Below, one piece after another: positions 46,328 through 54,884 of a stretch of 64,000 nt of DNA. The notes beneath the pieces are model-generated. The model had not been told where the DNA came from. It made no database searches and was given only the letters and a program-made list of their open reading frames with translations. Both the position numbers and the translations under genes were made by a program. The stretch is from Nitrosomonas aestuarii (GTDB lineage Bacteria; Pseudomonadota; Gammaproteobacteria; Burkholderiales; Nitrosomonadaceae), in NCBI RefSeq assembly GCF_003046585.1, contig NZ_QAAE01000002.1, positions 62,001 to 126,000 of the forward strand, written 5' to 3'. The stretch's first letter is position 1, and each line of letters opens with the position of its first letter.

Positions 46328-46777
46328 CTAAGGACGCTGTTGTATTTCTTTGTCGATTTCACGACTGGTCAACTTGGCGAGGTCGGCTAATTCCTCAACC
46401 AATAATTGTAAAAGATCGTCCAATGCAACGATGCCGATTAACCCGCCACGGTCGTCAATTATAGGTGACCGTCTGACCGCGTTGCGGCGCATATATTGAA
46501 TTGTTTCAAAAACACCTGTGCTTTCTTTAACAGTTACGAGCTTAGGTACCATAATATCGCCAACCGTAATAACAGAAGGATCTAATTCGGTCGCCATAAT
46601 TTCTACCACAAGATCTCTATCGGTTACAATCCCTATTGGCTTGCGGACATTGCTTTGTTCCTCGATCACAATCACATTGCCAACATGATGCCGTCGCATC
46701 AGTTTGGCTGCCTCCATTGCGGATTCTTCTCTTTGAATGATGATAACGTCCCGATTACAGATTTCGCTGATTGGCAT
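46328..46777 (-). CDS. Two-CBS-domain protein
   Basis: A 149-residue soluble protein made of a CBS pair: VIIIQREESAMEAAKLMRRHHVGNVIV and RKPIGIVTDRDLVVEI in the first, LVTVKESTGVFETIQYMRR and GGLIGIVALDDLLQLL in the second. CBS pairs bind adenine nucleotides and act as energy sensors; no partner enzyme is adjacent. The ATG at 46777 has GGAGAAAAA upstream and is preferred over 46825. Confidence 0.88.
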   Translation of the reverse strand: MPISEICNRDVIIIQREESAMEAAKLMRRHHVGNVIVIEEQSNVRKPIGIVTDRDLVVEIMATELDPSVITVGDIMVPKLVTVKESTGVFETIQYMRRNAVRRSPIIDDRGGLIGIVALDDLLQLLVEELADLAKLTSREIDKEIQQRP

Positions 46778-46990
46778 TTTTTCTCCGCTTGTAATCTTAA
46801 GTTGTTTGAACACATTGTATAGCATAAGGCTAATTTTAGAATTAGCAAGCTATATAGCTGTTAAATTACATTTATGTTAAACAGAGCTTATGAATTATAT
46901 GTTTGCAAATGACGTGCTAAATTTTCGCAACAAGCAATCAGGCCGAAATTTATGCAAAGAAGTATGCTCTGGGAATGATTTTAGAAAATA

Positions 46991-47018
46991 AAAAAACCCC
47001 GATAAATCGGGGCTTTTT
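46991..47018 (-). terminator. Intrinsic terminator of cspA
   Basis: CCCCGA-TAAA-TCGGGG flanked by A and T runs on both sides. In the minus-strand direction the stem is followed by a run of seven Ts. It could also work from the other strand. Confidence 0.85.
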
Positions 47019-47021
47019 GTG

Positions 47022-47040
47022 CTTAACGCAAAGCGTTAAG
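47022..47040 (-). other. Second hairpin directly after the cspA stop
   Basis: CTTAACGC-AAA-GCGTTAAG, a perfect 8-base stem lying between the cspA stop and the terminator. It may protect the mRNA 3' end. Confidence 0.55.
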
Positions 47041-47042
47041 TT

Positions 47043-47246
47043 TTATTCAGGACGGATATTTGACGCCTGCTTGCCTTTAGGGCCGGTCGTTACTTCGAAA
47101 GCGACGCGTTGTGCTTCTCTAAGTGATTTAAATCCATTGCTTTGGATCGCTGAGAAGTGTGCAAATAAATCTTCTCCGCCATCATCGGGTGTAATGAAAC
47201 CAAAACCTTTTGAATCATTGAACCACTTTACAACACCTGTTGCCAT
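47043..47246 (-). CDS. Cold-shock protein CspA family
   Basis: A 67-residue nucleic-acid chaperone: [20 protein letters not shown] contains RNP1, [10 protein letters not shown] contains RNP2, and the protein ends [13 protein letters not shown]. The ATG at 47246 has AAGGAAAATAAC upstream; the longer frame to 47318 adds an unlikely leader. Upstream to about 47526 lies some 280 bases without a gene, room for the long structured 5' leader common to cold-shock genes. Two hairpins follow the stop. Confidence 0.95.
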   Translation of the reverse strand: MATGVVKWFNDSKGFGFITPDDGGEDLFAHFSAIQSNGFKSLREAQRVAFEVTTGPKGKQASNIRPE

Positions 47247-47526
47247 GTTATTTTCCTTAATGCTTAAAAAATTGAATAATGAAGTTGCGCTTGCTTGTTT
47301 TAGCGTGCAAGCAGTCATCGAATATCAAGGAAAAAGCCCACTCAACGGTACTGTTCCACAACTTGAATCCATACGACACCTTAGAGTATACGCGCTATTT
47401 TTATTAAAAGTACAGAGAAATTTGGTTTTTTGCCGAAATCCAAGCAATTGTCAGCTAAAAATGTGTAAGCATCAGTAGTGTAATACAAGAGCATGCAAGG
47501 TCGGGACGATATAGCGCAAACAGTGT

Positions 47527-47916
47527 TTATGTTTTGTCTTTCAGTTCGTGAACCGCATCTCTGACAAAGGCCCTGGTGTAGTAGTCATCGTCGACGATTT
47601 CGTCATTCCAGACAATAATATCAAGATCAATCACCCGCGGACCGAATTTGGGAAGCGTGCGATCTCTGCCTAATCTGTTTTCCAGTATTTTCAAATAATT
47701 TTTGAATGCTTCCCGGGACATGGCAGTTCGAACTTTAACTGCACCATTGATGAAATCATTCTGACTAGCGATGCCGATGGGGGCGGTTTTAACCCATTTG
47801 GACGTACTCTGAACATCGACTTCCCGTTTCAAAATCGCCAAAGCTACCTGGGTGTTTTTTTCGGGGTTGATATTTGATCCGATACCAATAATGCACACAT
47901 TTGTATCGCCTTCCAT
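47527..47916 (-). CDS. folK: Compact HPPK-like pterin pyrophosphokinase (FolK)
   Basis: Transfers pyrophosphate to 6-hydroxymethyl-7,8-dihydropterin in folate synthesis. At 129 residues it is shorter than the usual ~160 but keeps the key parts: IGIGSNINPEKN, TAPIG, NDFINGAVKV, LGRDR and GPRVIDLDIIVWND with the metal-binding Asp pair. The C-terminal closure is shortened. AAGGATTC precedes the ATG. It lies 12 bases after folX in the same direction, so the two form an operon. It may be a specialised paralogue rather than the main folate enzyme. Confidence 0.8.
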   Translation of the reverse strand: MEGDTNVCIIGIGSNINPEKNTQVALAILKREVDVQSTSKWVKTAPIGIASQNDFINGAVKVRTAMSREAFKNYLKILENRLGRDRTLPKFGPRVIDLDIIVWNDEIVDDDYYTRAFVRDAVHELKDKT

Positions 47917-47928
47917 TGCTTTGAATCC

Positions 47929-48291
47929 TTACTTTCTCGTTTCTTGCGTGGCTTCCAGTTCGATCGAAACTGATTCGGCAAATCGAAGTGCATGCGGTTT
48001 ATCAACTTCTACTCTGGCAAAACGGACCTTTTTATTTTTCATGATTTCGTCAAGAATTGTTTGTGTTAAATTTTCCAGCATTTTGAATTTTCGTGCCTGC
48101 ACAAGCGTGATCACATCTTTAGTAATAGTTTTGTAATTATAAGATTTGTCAACTGTATCGTTTTTTATAGCACGGTTCAGATCGGCATCAATCGTCATAT
48201 TGATGACAACATCTTGTAGCTTAATGATTTCTTCTTCATTAAAACCAATATAAGTTCGCAGCAGTAGATTCTTAATGCGGATTATTGCCAT
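47929..48291 (-). CDS. folX: Dihydroneopterin triphosphate 2'-epimerase FolX
   Basis: A 120-residue tunnelling-fold enzyme with the same length and order as E. coli FolX: MAIIRIKNLLLRTYIGFNEEE, NYKTITKDVI, FKMLENLTQTILDEIM and VEVDKPHALRFAESVSIELE. FolX makes the monapterin precursor rather than folate. The ATG at 48291 is chosen because it matches the FolX N-terminus; a TTG at 48330 is also in frame. It is the first gene of a folX-folK pair. Confidence 0.85.
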   Translation of the reverse strand: MAIIRIKNLLLRTYIGFNEEEIIKLQDVVINMTIDADLNRAIKNDTVDKSYNYKTITKDVITLVQARKFKMLENLTQTILDEIMKNKKVRFARVEVDKPHALRFAESVSIELEATQETRK

Positions 48292-48656
48292 ATCAACAAG
48301 CGCATTCCGGCGGTTTAGAATACATGACAAATAAAAGTGGAAATTACAATGATTATCAGTAAAAAGTTTTCAATACTGCTTACTATAGCCTAAGGTATCC
48401 AATTACTACAATATTTGATGGTATGCTTTATTATCAGTGCGTCTTTTACAACAACATACTAATACTCAATCAACTTGAAAGAACGGTGCATCGTCACAGC
48501 GTTGCTGCACTTACTCAGCGCAAATACCAGCCAATCGCCGCGTCAGGCTTATTGACAGAAAAAAACCCTCGCTGGTGAATCTGTCTTGCCATTAACGCTA
48601 AAAAACGCATCATTCCTAAGTTGATGAAGTACTAATAACAATCAAGGAGAGGATAT
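48292..48656. other. Intergenic region between divergent genes
   Basis: About 365 bases with no gene, repeat or clear terminator recognised. It must contain the folX promoter and the promoter of the monooxygenase/alcohol dehydrogenase pair. Confidence 0.5.
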
Positions 48657-48965
48657 ATGTATGTGACCATTATATCTGTTTCAGTTAAACCGGAGAATGT
48701 GGAAGCGTTCAAAAAAGCCTGCCGGTTAAATCATGAAGGCTCCGTTCAGGAGCCTGGGAATCTACGTTTTGATATTCTGCAATCTGTTGAAGAACCGACA
48801 AAATTCGTACTCTATGAATGTTATAAAACACAGCAGGATGCAGTCGCCCATAAAACTACTACGCATTATCTTACCTGGCGCAAAACGGTGGCGGACTGGA
48901 TGAGCGAGCCGCGTCAGGGCATTGTGTATGATGGATTGTATCCAGGGGCAGGTACCGGATGTTAA
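48657..48965 (+). CDS. LsrG-like antibiotic biosynthesis monooxygenase
   Basis: A 102-residue ferredoxin-like-fold protein (ABM family). It matches the LsrG layout: TIISVSVKPENVEAFKKAC, NHEGSVQEPGNLRFDILQS, FVLYECYKTQQDAVAHKTT and HYLTWRKTV. LsrG isomerises phospho-AI-2, but no other lsr gene is present, so the substrate is probably different. AAGGAGAGG precedes the ATG. Its stop overlaps the start of the alcohol dehydrogenase by seven bases, so the two are co-translated. Confidence 0.85.
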   Translation: MYVTIISVSVKPENVEAFKKACRLNHEGSVQEPGNLRFDILQSVEEPTKFVLYECYKTQQDAVAHKTTTHYLTWRKTVADWMSEPRQGIVYDGLYPGAGTGC

Positions 48966-50167
48966 ATTTTTCTATAGCAAGATTACCCCGTATCGAATTT
49001 GGCTCAGGTGTTTTTCATCAATTACCGGATATTGTTACCAGATATGGCACGCGAATTTTATTAGTGACTGGTGCGCATTCCTATAAAAACATATCTGGGT
49101 GGCAATCATTCATTGACGCGCTCAATCACCGTGCGATCAGTTTTGAACATTGCATCGTTGCCGGTGAACCATCTCCTGCTTTAATTGATGATACGGTCAA
49201 AGCATTAGCCGATACTTCTTTAGAGGTTGTGGTCGGTATTGGCGGCGGCAGCGCACTCGATGCAGCGAAGGCCCTTGCAGGTTTAATGAATGTGCAGCGC
49301 TCGGTTATGGATTATCTGGAAGGCGTAGGACCGGAATTACCATACAAAGGCCCGTCCATTCCATTGATCGCTGTGCCGACAACTGCAGGTACCGGCAGTG
49401 AAGCAACAAAAAATGCCGTGTTAAGCGTGCAAGGTGCACATGGCTTTAAAAAATCCTTCCGTCATGAAAAACTGGTGGCAGAATATGCAGTTGTTGATCC
49501 AGAATTATTAAGCAGTTGTCCACCAAACGTGATTGCAGCTAATGGTATGGACGCGTTAACGCAGTTGCTGGAATCCTATGTGTCGATAAAATCCAATGCC
49601 TTCACCGATGCATTGGCGCTGAGTGGTTTGCAGGCTGTGCGGGATGCATTAGTTCCGCTATATCAACACTGTACACAGCAAAATGACAAAACAACTAGCA
49701 AGGTTTATGAATACCGTGAAAAAATGGCCTATGCTGCCTTGCTTTCAGGCATTACACTGGCGCAGGTCGGCCTGGGTTCGGTGCATGGACTGGCATCGCC
49801 TCTGGGTGCCTTTTATCCGATACCGCACGGTGTAGTATGCGGCACTTTGGTGGCGGCAGCTACCGATATAAATATCAAAAGCATGCAAACCAGGGAACCC
49901 GATAATAAAGCGTTGGCTAAATATGCACATGTGGCCGGAATCCTTTGCCAAAAGCATTTTCATGACAAGGAATCAGCCCATAATGCATTGATACAGCTGT
50001 TGACGGAATGGACGGAGGGGCTGAATTTGCCGCGTTTGTCCTCTTATGGTTTACAAGAAGCGGCACTGGACAAAGTGATAGCTAATGCGCGCGGCAGCAG
50101 CATGAAAACCAATCCTGTTGTGTTAACCGATACCGAAATCAAACAGCTTCTGTTGTCACGTTTATAA
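48959..50167 (+). CDS. Iron-containing alcohol dehydrogenase
   Basis: A 402-residue group III alcohol dehydrogenase. N-terminal IEFGSGVFHQLPDIV, Rossmann-type GIGGGSALDAAKALAGL, VPTTAGTGSEATKNAVL, ANGMDALTQLLESY, and the iron-binding part LGSVHGLASPLGAFYPIPHGVVC with its His residues. It oxidises alcohols or reduces aldehydes with NAD(P). Coupled to the LsrG-like gene, the pair may act on one small carbonyl compound. Confidence 0.93.
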   Translation: MLNFSIARLPRIEFGSGVFHQLPDIVTRYGTRILLVTGAHSYKNISGWQSFIDALNHRAISFEHCIVAGEPSPALIDDTVKALADTSLEVVVGIGGGSALDAAKALAGLMNVQRSVMDYLEGVGPELPYKGPSIPLIAVPTTAGTGSEATKNAVLSVQGAHGFKKSFRHEKLVAEYAVVDPELLSSCPPNVIAANGMDALTQLLESYVSIKSNAFTDALALSGLQAVRDALVPLYQHCTQQNDKTTSKVYEYREKMAYAALLSGITLAQVGLGSVHGLASPLGAFYPIPHGVVCGTLVAAATDINIKSMQTREPDNKALAKYAHVAGILCQKHFHDKESAHNALIQLLTEWTEGLNLPRLSSYGLQEAALDKVIANARGSSMKTNPVVLTDTEIKQLLLSRL

Positions 50168-50275
50168 TAACTGTAGCTTGCTCATGCAGTAATACTGTAG
50201 CTGGTCATTCGGAATATAAATCACAGCGTACAATGTAGATTGATAACAGAACAAAACGTTGGGAATGGAGAAGAA

Positions 50276-50431
50276 ATGAACGAGAAAACACTGTTTTTTT
50301 TAGCATTTTTGGTATCTTTGATAGCATTGATATATGTGGAATATATCGCTGAAGATTCTGAAATAATCGCACAAGAATGTGAAACAGGCAGTAGCTTATC
50401 AACTGATTGCATAGAGACGATTGCTCGATAA
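50276..50431 (+). CDS. Small single-helix membrane protein
   Basis: A 51-residue frame starting MNEKTLFFLAFLVSLIALIY, with one membrane helix (about 5-22) and an acidic tail (EYIAEDSEIIAQECETG) holding two Cys. The ATG has GGAGAAGAA upstream, which supports it over the in-frame ATT-like start at 50240. No family was recognised. It lies alone between the alcohol dehydrogenase and convergent plsY. Confidence 0.5.
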   Translation: MNEKTLFFLAFLVSLIALIYVEYIAEDSEIIAQECETGSSLSTDCIETIAR

Positions 50432-50469
50432 AGTATGGCTGACAGTCAATTAATTATTAATTTCGATCA

Positions 50470-51081
50470 TCATGCGGGCGGTTTTTTCTGTCCAATACGA
50501 CTTTCTTTGCCGGTAATTAAGTTGGTGATGTTGGCCTGATGGCGCCATATCAGCATGCACGCCATCAGCAGAACGGCAAGTGTATTCAGTGCAAACCCGA
50601 AAAAAAAGTATGCATACACGGGAGCCAGTGTCGCTGCGATTAACGCAGATAGCGATGAGTATCGAGAGATAACGGCAACTGCAATCCATGTGGCAATTGC
50701 CAGCAGACCCAGTATCGGATTCAGCCCAAGCAGTACACCCACAGCCGTAGCAACACCTTTACCGCCATGAAAATGTAAAAATATCGGAAACACATGCCCC
50801 AGAAAAACTGCCAGCGCAGCGGCTGCAACAGCGTCATCGCCCATATTCCAGGAAGGCGCAAATGAATATGCTAAAACAATTGCCAGCCAGCCTTTACCTG
50901 CATCACCTATCAGTGTCAGTACGGCGGCAACTTTCTTGCCGCTACGCAGTACGTTGGTTGCTCCGGGGTTTTTTGAGCCATAAGTACGCGGGTCCGGTAG
51001 TTTGAAAATCCAGCTGGAAATAAGCGCAAAAGGTATCGAGCCGATCAGATATGCGAAGAAAATAAAAGCCAGTAGTGTCAT
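50470..51081 (-). CDS. plsY: Glycerol-3-phosphate acyltransferase PlsY
   Basis: A 203-residue inner-membrane enzyme that transfers acyl groups from acyl-phosphate to glycerol-3-phosphate, the first step of phospholipid synthesis. It shows YLIGSIPFALI, the loop DPRTYGSKNPGATNVLRSGK, FLGHVFPIFLHFHGGKGVATAVG, and IWRHQANITNLITGKESRIG. All conserved cytoplasmic loops are intact. It is divergent from folB, a neighbour pair common in proteobacteria. Confidence 0.96.
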   Translation of the reverse strand: MTLLAFIFFAYLIGSIPFALISSWIFKLPDPRTYGSKNPGATNVLRSGKKVAAVLTLIGDAGKGWLAIVLAYSFAPSWNMGDDAVAAAALAVFLGHVFPIFLHFHGGKGVATAVGVLLGLNPILGLLAIATWIAVAVISRYSSLSALIAATLAPVYAYFFFGFALNTLAVLLMACMLIWRHQANITNLITGKESRIGQKKPPA

Positions 51082-51159
51082 CAGAATTAGTACCGCTTCA
51101 GCAAAGTAGAATAAACTTGTAGTAAAAAACCATTCAAACTATTTTATGGCGACATCATA

Positions 51160-51531
51160 ATGGATATTATCTTTCTTCGCGATTATAAAGCTAAAACACT
51201 GATTGGAATCTATCCTTGGGAACGCAAAGTTGCCCAGACAATTCAACTGGACCTTGAGATTGCTTTGTCCAATCCTCACGCCGGCAAAACAGATAGTATT
51301 GATGATGCGATTGATTATGCGCTTATCGTTCAACGCATTAACACGATTCTTGAAAAGAAACACTTTTCATTACTGGAAGCACTGGCCGAACATATTGCGC
51401 AAACCATCATAAATGAATTCAAATCACCCTGGGTGAAAGTCAGTATTGCAAAGTTGGGAATCATCCGAGGTGTCAAAAAGGTAGGTGTTTGTATTGAACG
51501 CGGAACCAAGGTAAATGAAATAACAAAATGA
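51160..51531 (+). CDS. folB: Dihydroneopterin aldolase FolB
   Basis: A 123-residue aldolase of the folate pathway: MDIIFLRDYKAKTLIGIYPWER, then the Tyr in DDAIDYALI, HFSLLEALAEHIAQTII with the catalytic Glu region, and VSIAKLGIIRGVKKVGVCIERG with the Lys. Length is normal. It is clearly a different protein from FolX encoded about 3 kb away, so the window has separate aldolase and epimerase branches. Confidence 0.94.
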   Translation: MDIIFLRDYKAKTLIGIYPWERKVAQTIQLDLEIALSNPHAGKTDSIDDAIDYALIVQRINTILEKKHFSLLEALAEHIAQTIINEFKSPWVKVSIAKLGIIRGVKKVGVCIERGTKVNEITK

Positions 51532-51576
51532 TATGAACAGGCATTGAATAACGAACAATTAATCAAGGAGAGATAA

Positions 51577-52364
51577 ATGCTTTATATGAGTCAGGCGAAA
51601 AGCTTGAGCCATTTGAGTGTAATCCGGGTCCAAAGAGACCGGAGGGTATAGGAATTGCAGTGGAATAGAATGTATCAGCTACAATGATCTGATCTTGTTA
51701 CAAAATGCCTAGGGTACGACACAATACCTTTTCGTGCCGGGTCATGAAGTAATCGGAACAATTGCAGCTATCACTAGAACAAGGTACATTACTTGTAGCT
51801 CGCTCAACGCATGAATGAAGTGGGCAGCCGGATTGTACGTGCTTACTCCAGCCGGCAAGGGGGTGATCGATGTGAACGGGCCAGGTCAATTAGTCGAGCA
51901 GTTTCTCAGAACATGGGGCTGCCATATCGCCGCTTTTATTTCCAGCAAAAACAAACGAGCTGAAATATTCGAATTCGGCACACATCAGATGCCGGATTCA
52001 ACCGATACTGCACACTGGGGGCAACAGCTGGAAATTCGATTTGACTTTATTTTCTCTACTGTGCATGTTGCATTGAAATATCTATATCGCGACCTTGCAC
52101 CTCAAAGGTCGTCGGTATTTTGTCGAAGCGAAATTGGAAGAATTAGATACTGGCGTTTTTCCACTGATTCTGGTACAGCACAGCATTTCAGATTCGCCAG
52201 CAGGCAGCCCGGATACCATTCGCACCATGCTGAATTTTGCCGCGCAACATCATACAAATCTCATAATTGAGTTTTTCCGCTTTGGCACTGTCAATGAAGC
52301 AATTGCAGACCTTACCGGATTGTATTTGGCAATACCGATTAATTTCGGAGCGCTTAATAATTAG
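51577..52364 (+). pseudogene. Decayed zinc-dependent alcohol dehydrogenase
   Basis: Starts with AAGGAGA and an ATG at 51577, then fragments of a cinnamyl/YahK-type alcohol dehydrogenase in changing frames: KLEPFECNPGPKRPE-like coding near 51610, YPFVPGHEVIGTIAAI-like coding near 51725-51770, a Rossmann-like VEQFLRTWGCHIAAFISS (51890-51950), then DFIFSTVHVALKYL, KGRRYFVEAKLEELD, PLILVQHSISDSPAGSPDTI and FFRFGTVNEAIADL to 52364. The zinc ligands of the middle are missing and about 150-200 codons of the catalytic domain have been deleted. Several stops and frameshifts separate the pieces, so it is a relic. Confidence 0.8.
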
Positions 52365-52395
52365 TACTCATCATTATTAAATTGATGGAGCAGTA

Positions 52396-52605
52396 CTAGC
52401 GGTATAAGTCACGGTCGTTATTATTGGAGAACGAAGCCTGGCGGTAAGGTCGTTCCCGATCCGCGTATCCAGCCAGTTTTTCTTTGTAATTCCAGCTCGC
52501 AGCGGGATAACTGCCGCTGCCACTGTCATAATTCTCATTAAGCAAATCATTATAAAGAACGAGAGCCAGTCCATACAGTAACAGGCTAATGAATATATTT
52601 TTCAT
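52396..52605 (-). CDS. Hypothetical small exported protein
   Basis: A 69-codon frame from an ATG at 52605 with an N-terminal hydrophobic stretch (NIFISLLLYGLALVLY) and a polar Asn/Tyr/Arg-rich tail. No family recognised and no clear ribosome site. An inverted repeat pair lies just beyond its stop (52354-52398). It could be a real small secreted or anchored protein, or chance. Confidence 0.3.
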   Translation of the reverse strand: MKNIFISLLLYGLALVLYNDLLNENYDSGSGSYPAASWNYKEKLAGYADRERPYRQASFSNNNDRDLYR

Positions 52606-52896
52606 ATGAGTTTACAGACATAAGTTACTTCATTGATGAGACTCAAATATTTCTGAAAGAAGGCCGCTGCGCGACATGCTTTCTCATAATTGCTTCGATC
52701 TATTACAGAAATAAAATCATACCATTAAATGGTTTCAATTACACTTATCTATTACAGTGTTGCGTATTGTTAAATATTAACACTCGGCAAAATAATTACA
52801 TATAATTTTTAAATATATAGTAATCATTATTTATTATTTCCAATTATATCAGGGGCTGCTGTATATTACGCATCGGATTATTATTTTGGATATAAA
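52606..52896. other. AT-rich upstream region of the SLC13 permease
   Basis: About 290 bases, very AT-rich from 52740 to 52850, with several TATAAT-like words. It probably holds the promoter of the following permease. No gene or terminator was recognised. Confidence 0.45.
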
Positions 52897-54681
52897 ATGA
52901 TGGAATGGCAGGGCTGGTTTGCTTTGAGTCTGTGTGCCGGGGTGTTACTGACACTGACATTCACGCGTATTGGTCCCCACCTGGTTATGATTGCGGCACT
53001 GACTATTTTAAGTGTTTCCGGTATTTTGACCAGTGAAGAAGCGCTGCTTGGTTTTAGTAATTCGGGACTTATTACTGTGGCAGCCATGTTTGTTGTCGCA
53101 GCAGGCATGCATGCTTCGGGTGCGATTGATTTACTGGTAAATCATGTGTTCGGCAGACCCATGACAACGCGCTCCGCACTTTCCAGAATTTTTTTCCCTG
53201 TGGTCTTACTGAGTGGCTTCCTCAATAATACACCCGTTGTAGCGACTATGATTCCGGCAATCTACACCTGGTCGCGCAAAATTGGGATTGCTCCCTCAAA
53301 GCTGATGATTCCTTTGAGCTATACTGCCATTCTCGGCGGCACTTTGACGCTGATTGGCACCAGTACCAATTTGATTGTCAATGGCCAATATCAAACCCTG
53401 ACCGGTGAATCCGGTTTCTCGCTGTTTTCAATTACAGCAGTCGGACTGCCTGTGGCTTTTTTTGGTTTTCTACTAATGTGGTTATGGTTTCCACGCCTAC
53501 TGCCGGACCGAGCGCAGAATGAGGCTTTTTCAGACCTGCGCGAGTTTACGCTGGAAGTATCAATAGCACCCAGTGGCCCCCTTGTAGGCAAAACCATCAA
53601 GGAAGCCGGGTTAAGGCAATTGCAGCGTGTTTATTTGGTAGAAATCGATAGAGATGGTACGGTAATTACAGCTGTCTCGCCGGAAGAAACACTGCAAGGC
53701 GGTGATAGACTGGTATTTGCCGGTGATACCGATGCCATCTCGGATTTGCTGCGTATTAACGGTATCGCGCCGTCGACAGATGACGATCACTCACAAGCGA
53801 TACTGACAGAGCGTGCAGAAAGGCGCCTGGTGGAAGCCGTCGTATCACCCCATTGCGGAGCGATCGGACATGCCATTCGAGACGCACGCTTTCGGGCCCA
53901 GTATGGTGCAGTCGTGCTGGCAGTAGCGCGTAACGGTCAGCGTGTCAAAGGCAATCTGGGCAACATTAAGCTGCAGGCAGGTGATACGCTATTACTCGAA
54001 GCAAGGCCTGCCTTTGTCAGTCGCCAGCGCTACAATAAAGACTTTCTGCTGGTTAATGATCTGAATACCGAGCCACCGCGCCACGAGCGCGCGTATCTGG
54101 CCTGGGGCATACTGGTTTGCGTTATTGCAGCGGCAGGTTTTGAAGTCATCAGTATGCTCAACGCGGCATTGGTCGGCGCCGGATTAATGATCATTACAGG
54201 ATGCTGCTCCGCCAGTCAGGCGGAGAAAAGCCTGGATTTAACAGTCATCATCACTATTGCGGCATCCTTTGCTTTAGGCATGGCATTGCAAAAAACAGGT
54301 GTTGCTGAATTCATTGCTGAAAATATCGTGGATTTAAGTAATGGCACGCCCTGGCTTTTGCTTATCCTGACTTATTTAGCCGTTTCTTTGTTGACAGAAG
54401 TGATTACCAATAATGCCGCAGCATTACTCATGCTCCCGATCGTACTGGAAATCACCGAAAAAGCCGACCTGAACAACGTGCCTTTTGTGTTTGCAATCAT
54501 GATGGCCGCTTCCGCCAGCTTTGCAACGCCTTTGGGTTATCAGACCAATCTGATGGTTTATGGGCCGGGAGGCTACCGCTTTTCAGATTTTCTGAAAGTC
54601 GGCGTACCCATGAATCTGGTGACAGCGGTCGTGACCATCACAGTATTGTTAATTGGTTGGCCATTGGAGCTTGATAATTAA
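52897..54681 (+). CDS. SLC13-family permease with two RCK_C domains
   Basis: A 594-residue inner-membrane carrier of the divalent anion/ion transporter group. An N-terminal half has about five helices and the LSGFLNNTPVVATMIPAIY and LGGTLTLIGTSTNLIVNG signatures. A cytoplasmic insert with two TrkA-C (RCK_C) domains follows (about 210-285 and 305-375: LVEIDRDGTVITAVSPEETL, VVLAVARNGQRVKGNLGNIK). The C-terminal half repeats the transport unit (EVITNNAAALLMLPIVLEI, FATPLGYQTNLMVYGPGGYR). The substrate is unknown; sulfate and dicarboxylates are typical for the family. A paralogue lies 7 kb downstream. Confidence 0.9.
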   Translation: MMEWQGWFALSLCAGVLLTLTFTRIGPHLVMIAALTILSVSGILTSEEALLGFSNSGLITVAAMFVVAAGMHASGAIDLLVNHVFGRPMTTRSALSRIFFPVVLLSGFLNNTPVVATMIPAIYTWSRKIGIAPSKLMIPLSYTAILGGTLTLIGTSTNLIVNGQYQTLTGESGFSLFSITAVGLPVAFFGFLLMWLWFPRLLPDRAQNEAFSDLREFTLEVSIAPSGPLVGKTIKEAGLRQLQRVYLVEIDRDGTVITAVSPEETLQGGDRLVFAGDTDAISDLLRINGIAPSTDDDHSQAILTERAERRLVEAVVSPHCGAIGHAIRDARFRAQYGAVVLAVARNGQRVKGNLGNIKLQAGDTLLLEARPAFVSRQRYNKDFLLVNDLNTEPPRHERAYLAWGILVCVIAAAGFEVISMLNAALVGAGLMIITGCCSASQAEKSLDLTVIITIAASFALGMALQKTGVAEFIAENIVDLSNGTPWLLLILTYLAVSLLTEVITNNAAALLMLPIVLEITEKADLNNVPFVFAIMMAASASFATPLGYQTNLMVYGPGGYRFSDFLKVGVPMNLVTAVVTITVLLIGWPLELDN

Positions 54682-54884
54682 GTTTTGAACGCAGATTTAA
54701 AATCATGTCGTTGATACCACTATACCATCCAGATTGACCGGACTCCTGCACACATGTTTTGTGTCACAGGTTGATAAACAATTATCACAGGATTTGGGTA
54801 AAATCTGGCATACTGACCGCTGACATGCACTCAACCGAATATACGATACATAGCGTACGTCACACTGAGAAAAGAACAACGTAT

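Noticed and set aside
46318..46331. CAACAGGCTGCTAAG as another repeat end
   Set aside because: Only about ten bases match and it runs into the CBS-protein coding end; treated as chance.
46975..47478. 167-codon frame opposite cspA
   Set aside because: It is the complement of cspA and its leader; the cold-shock gene is unmistakable.
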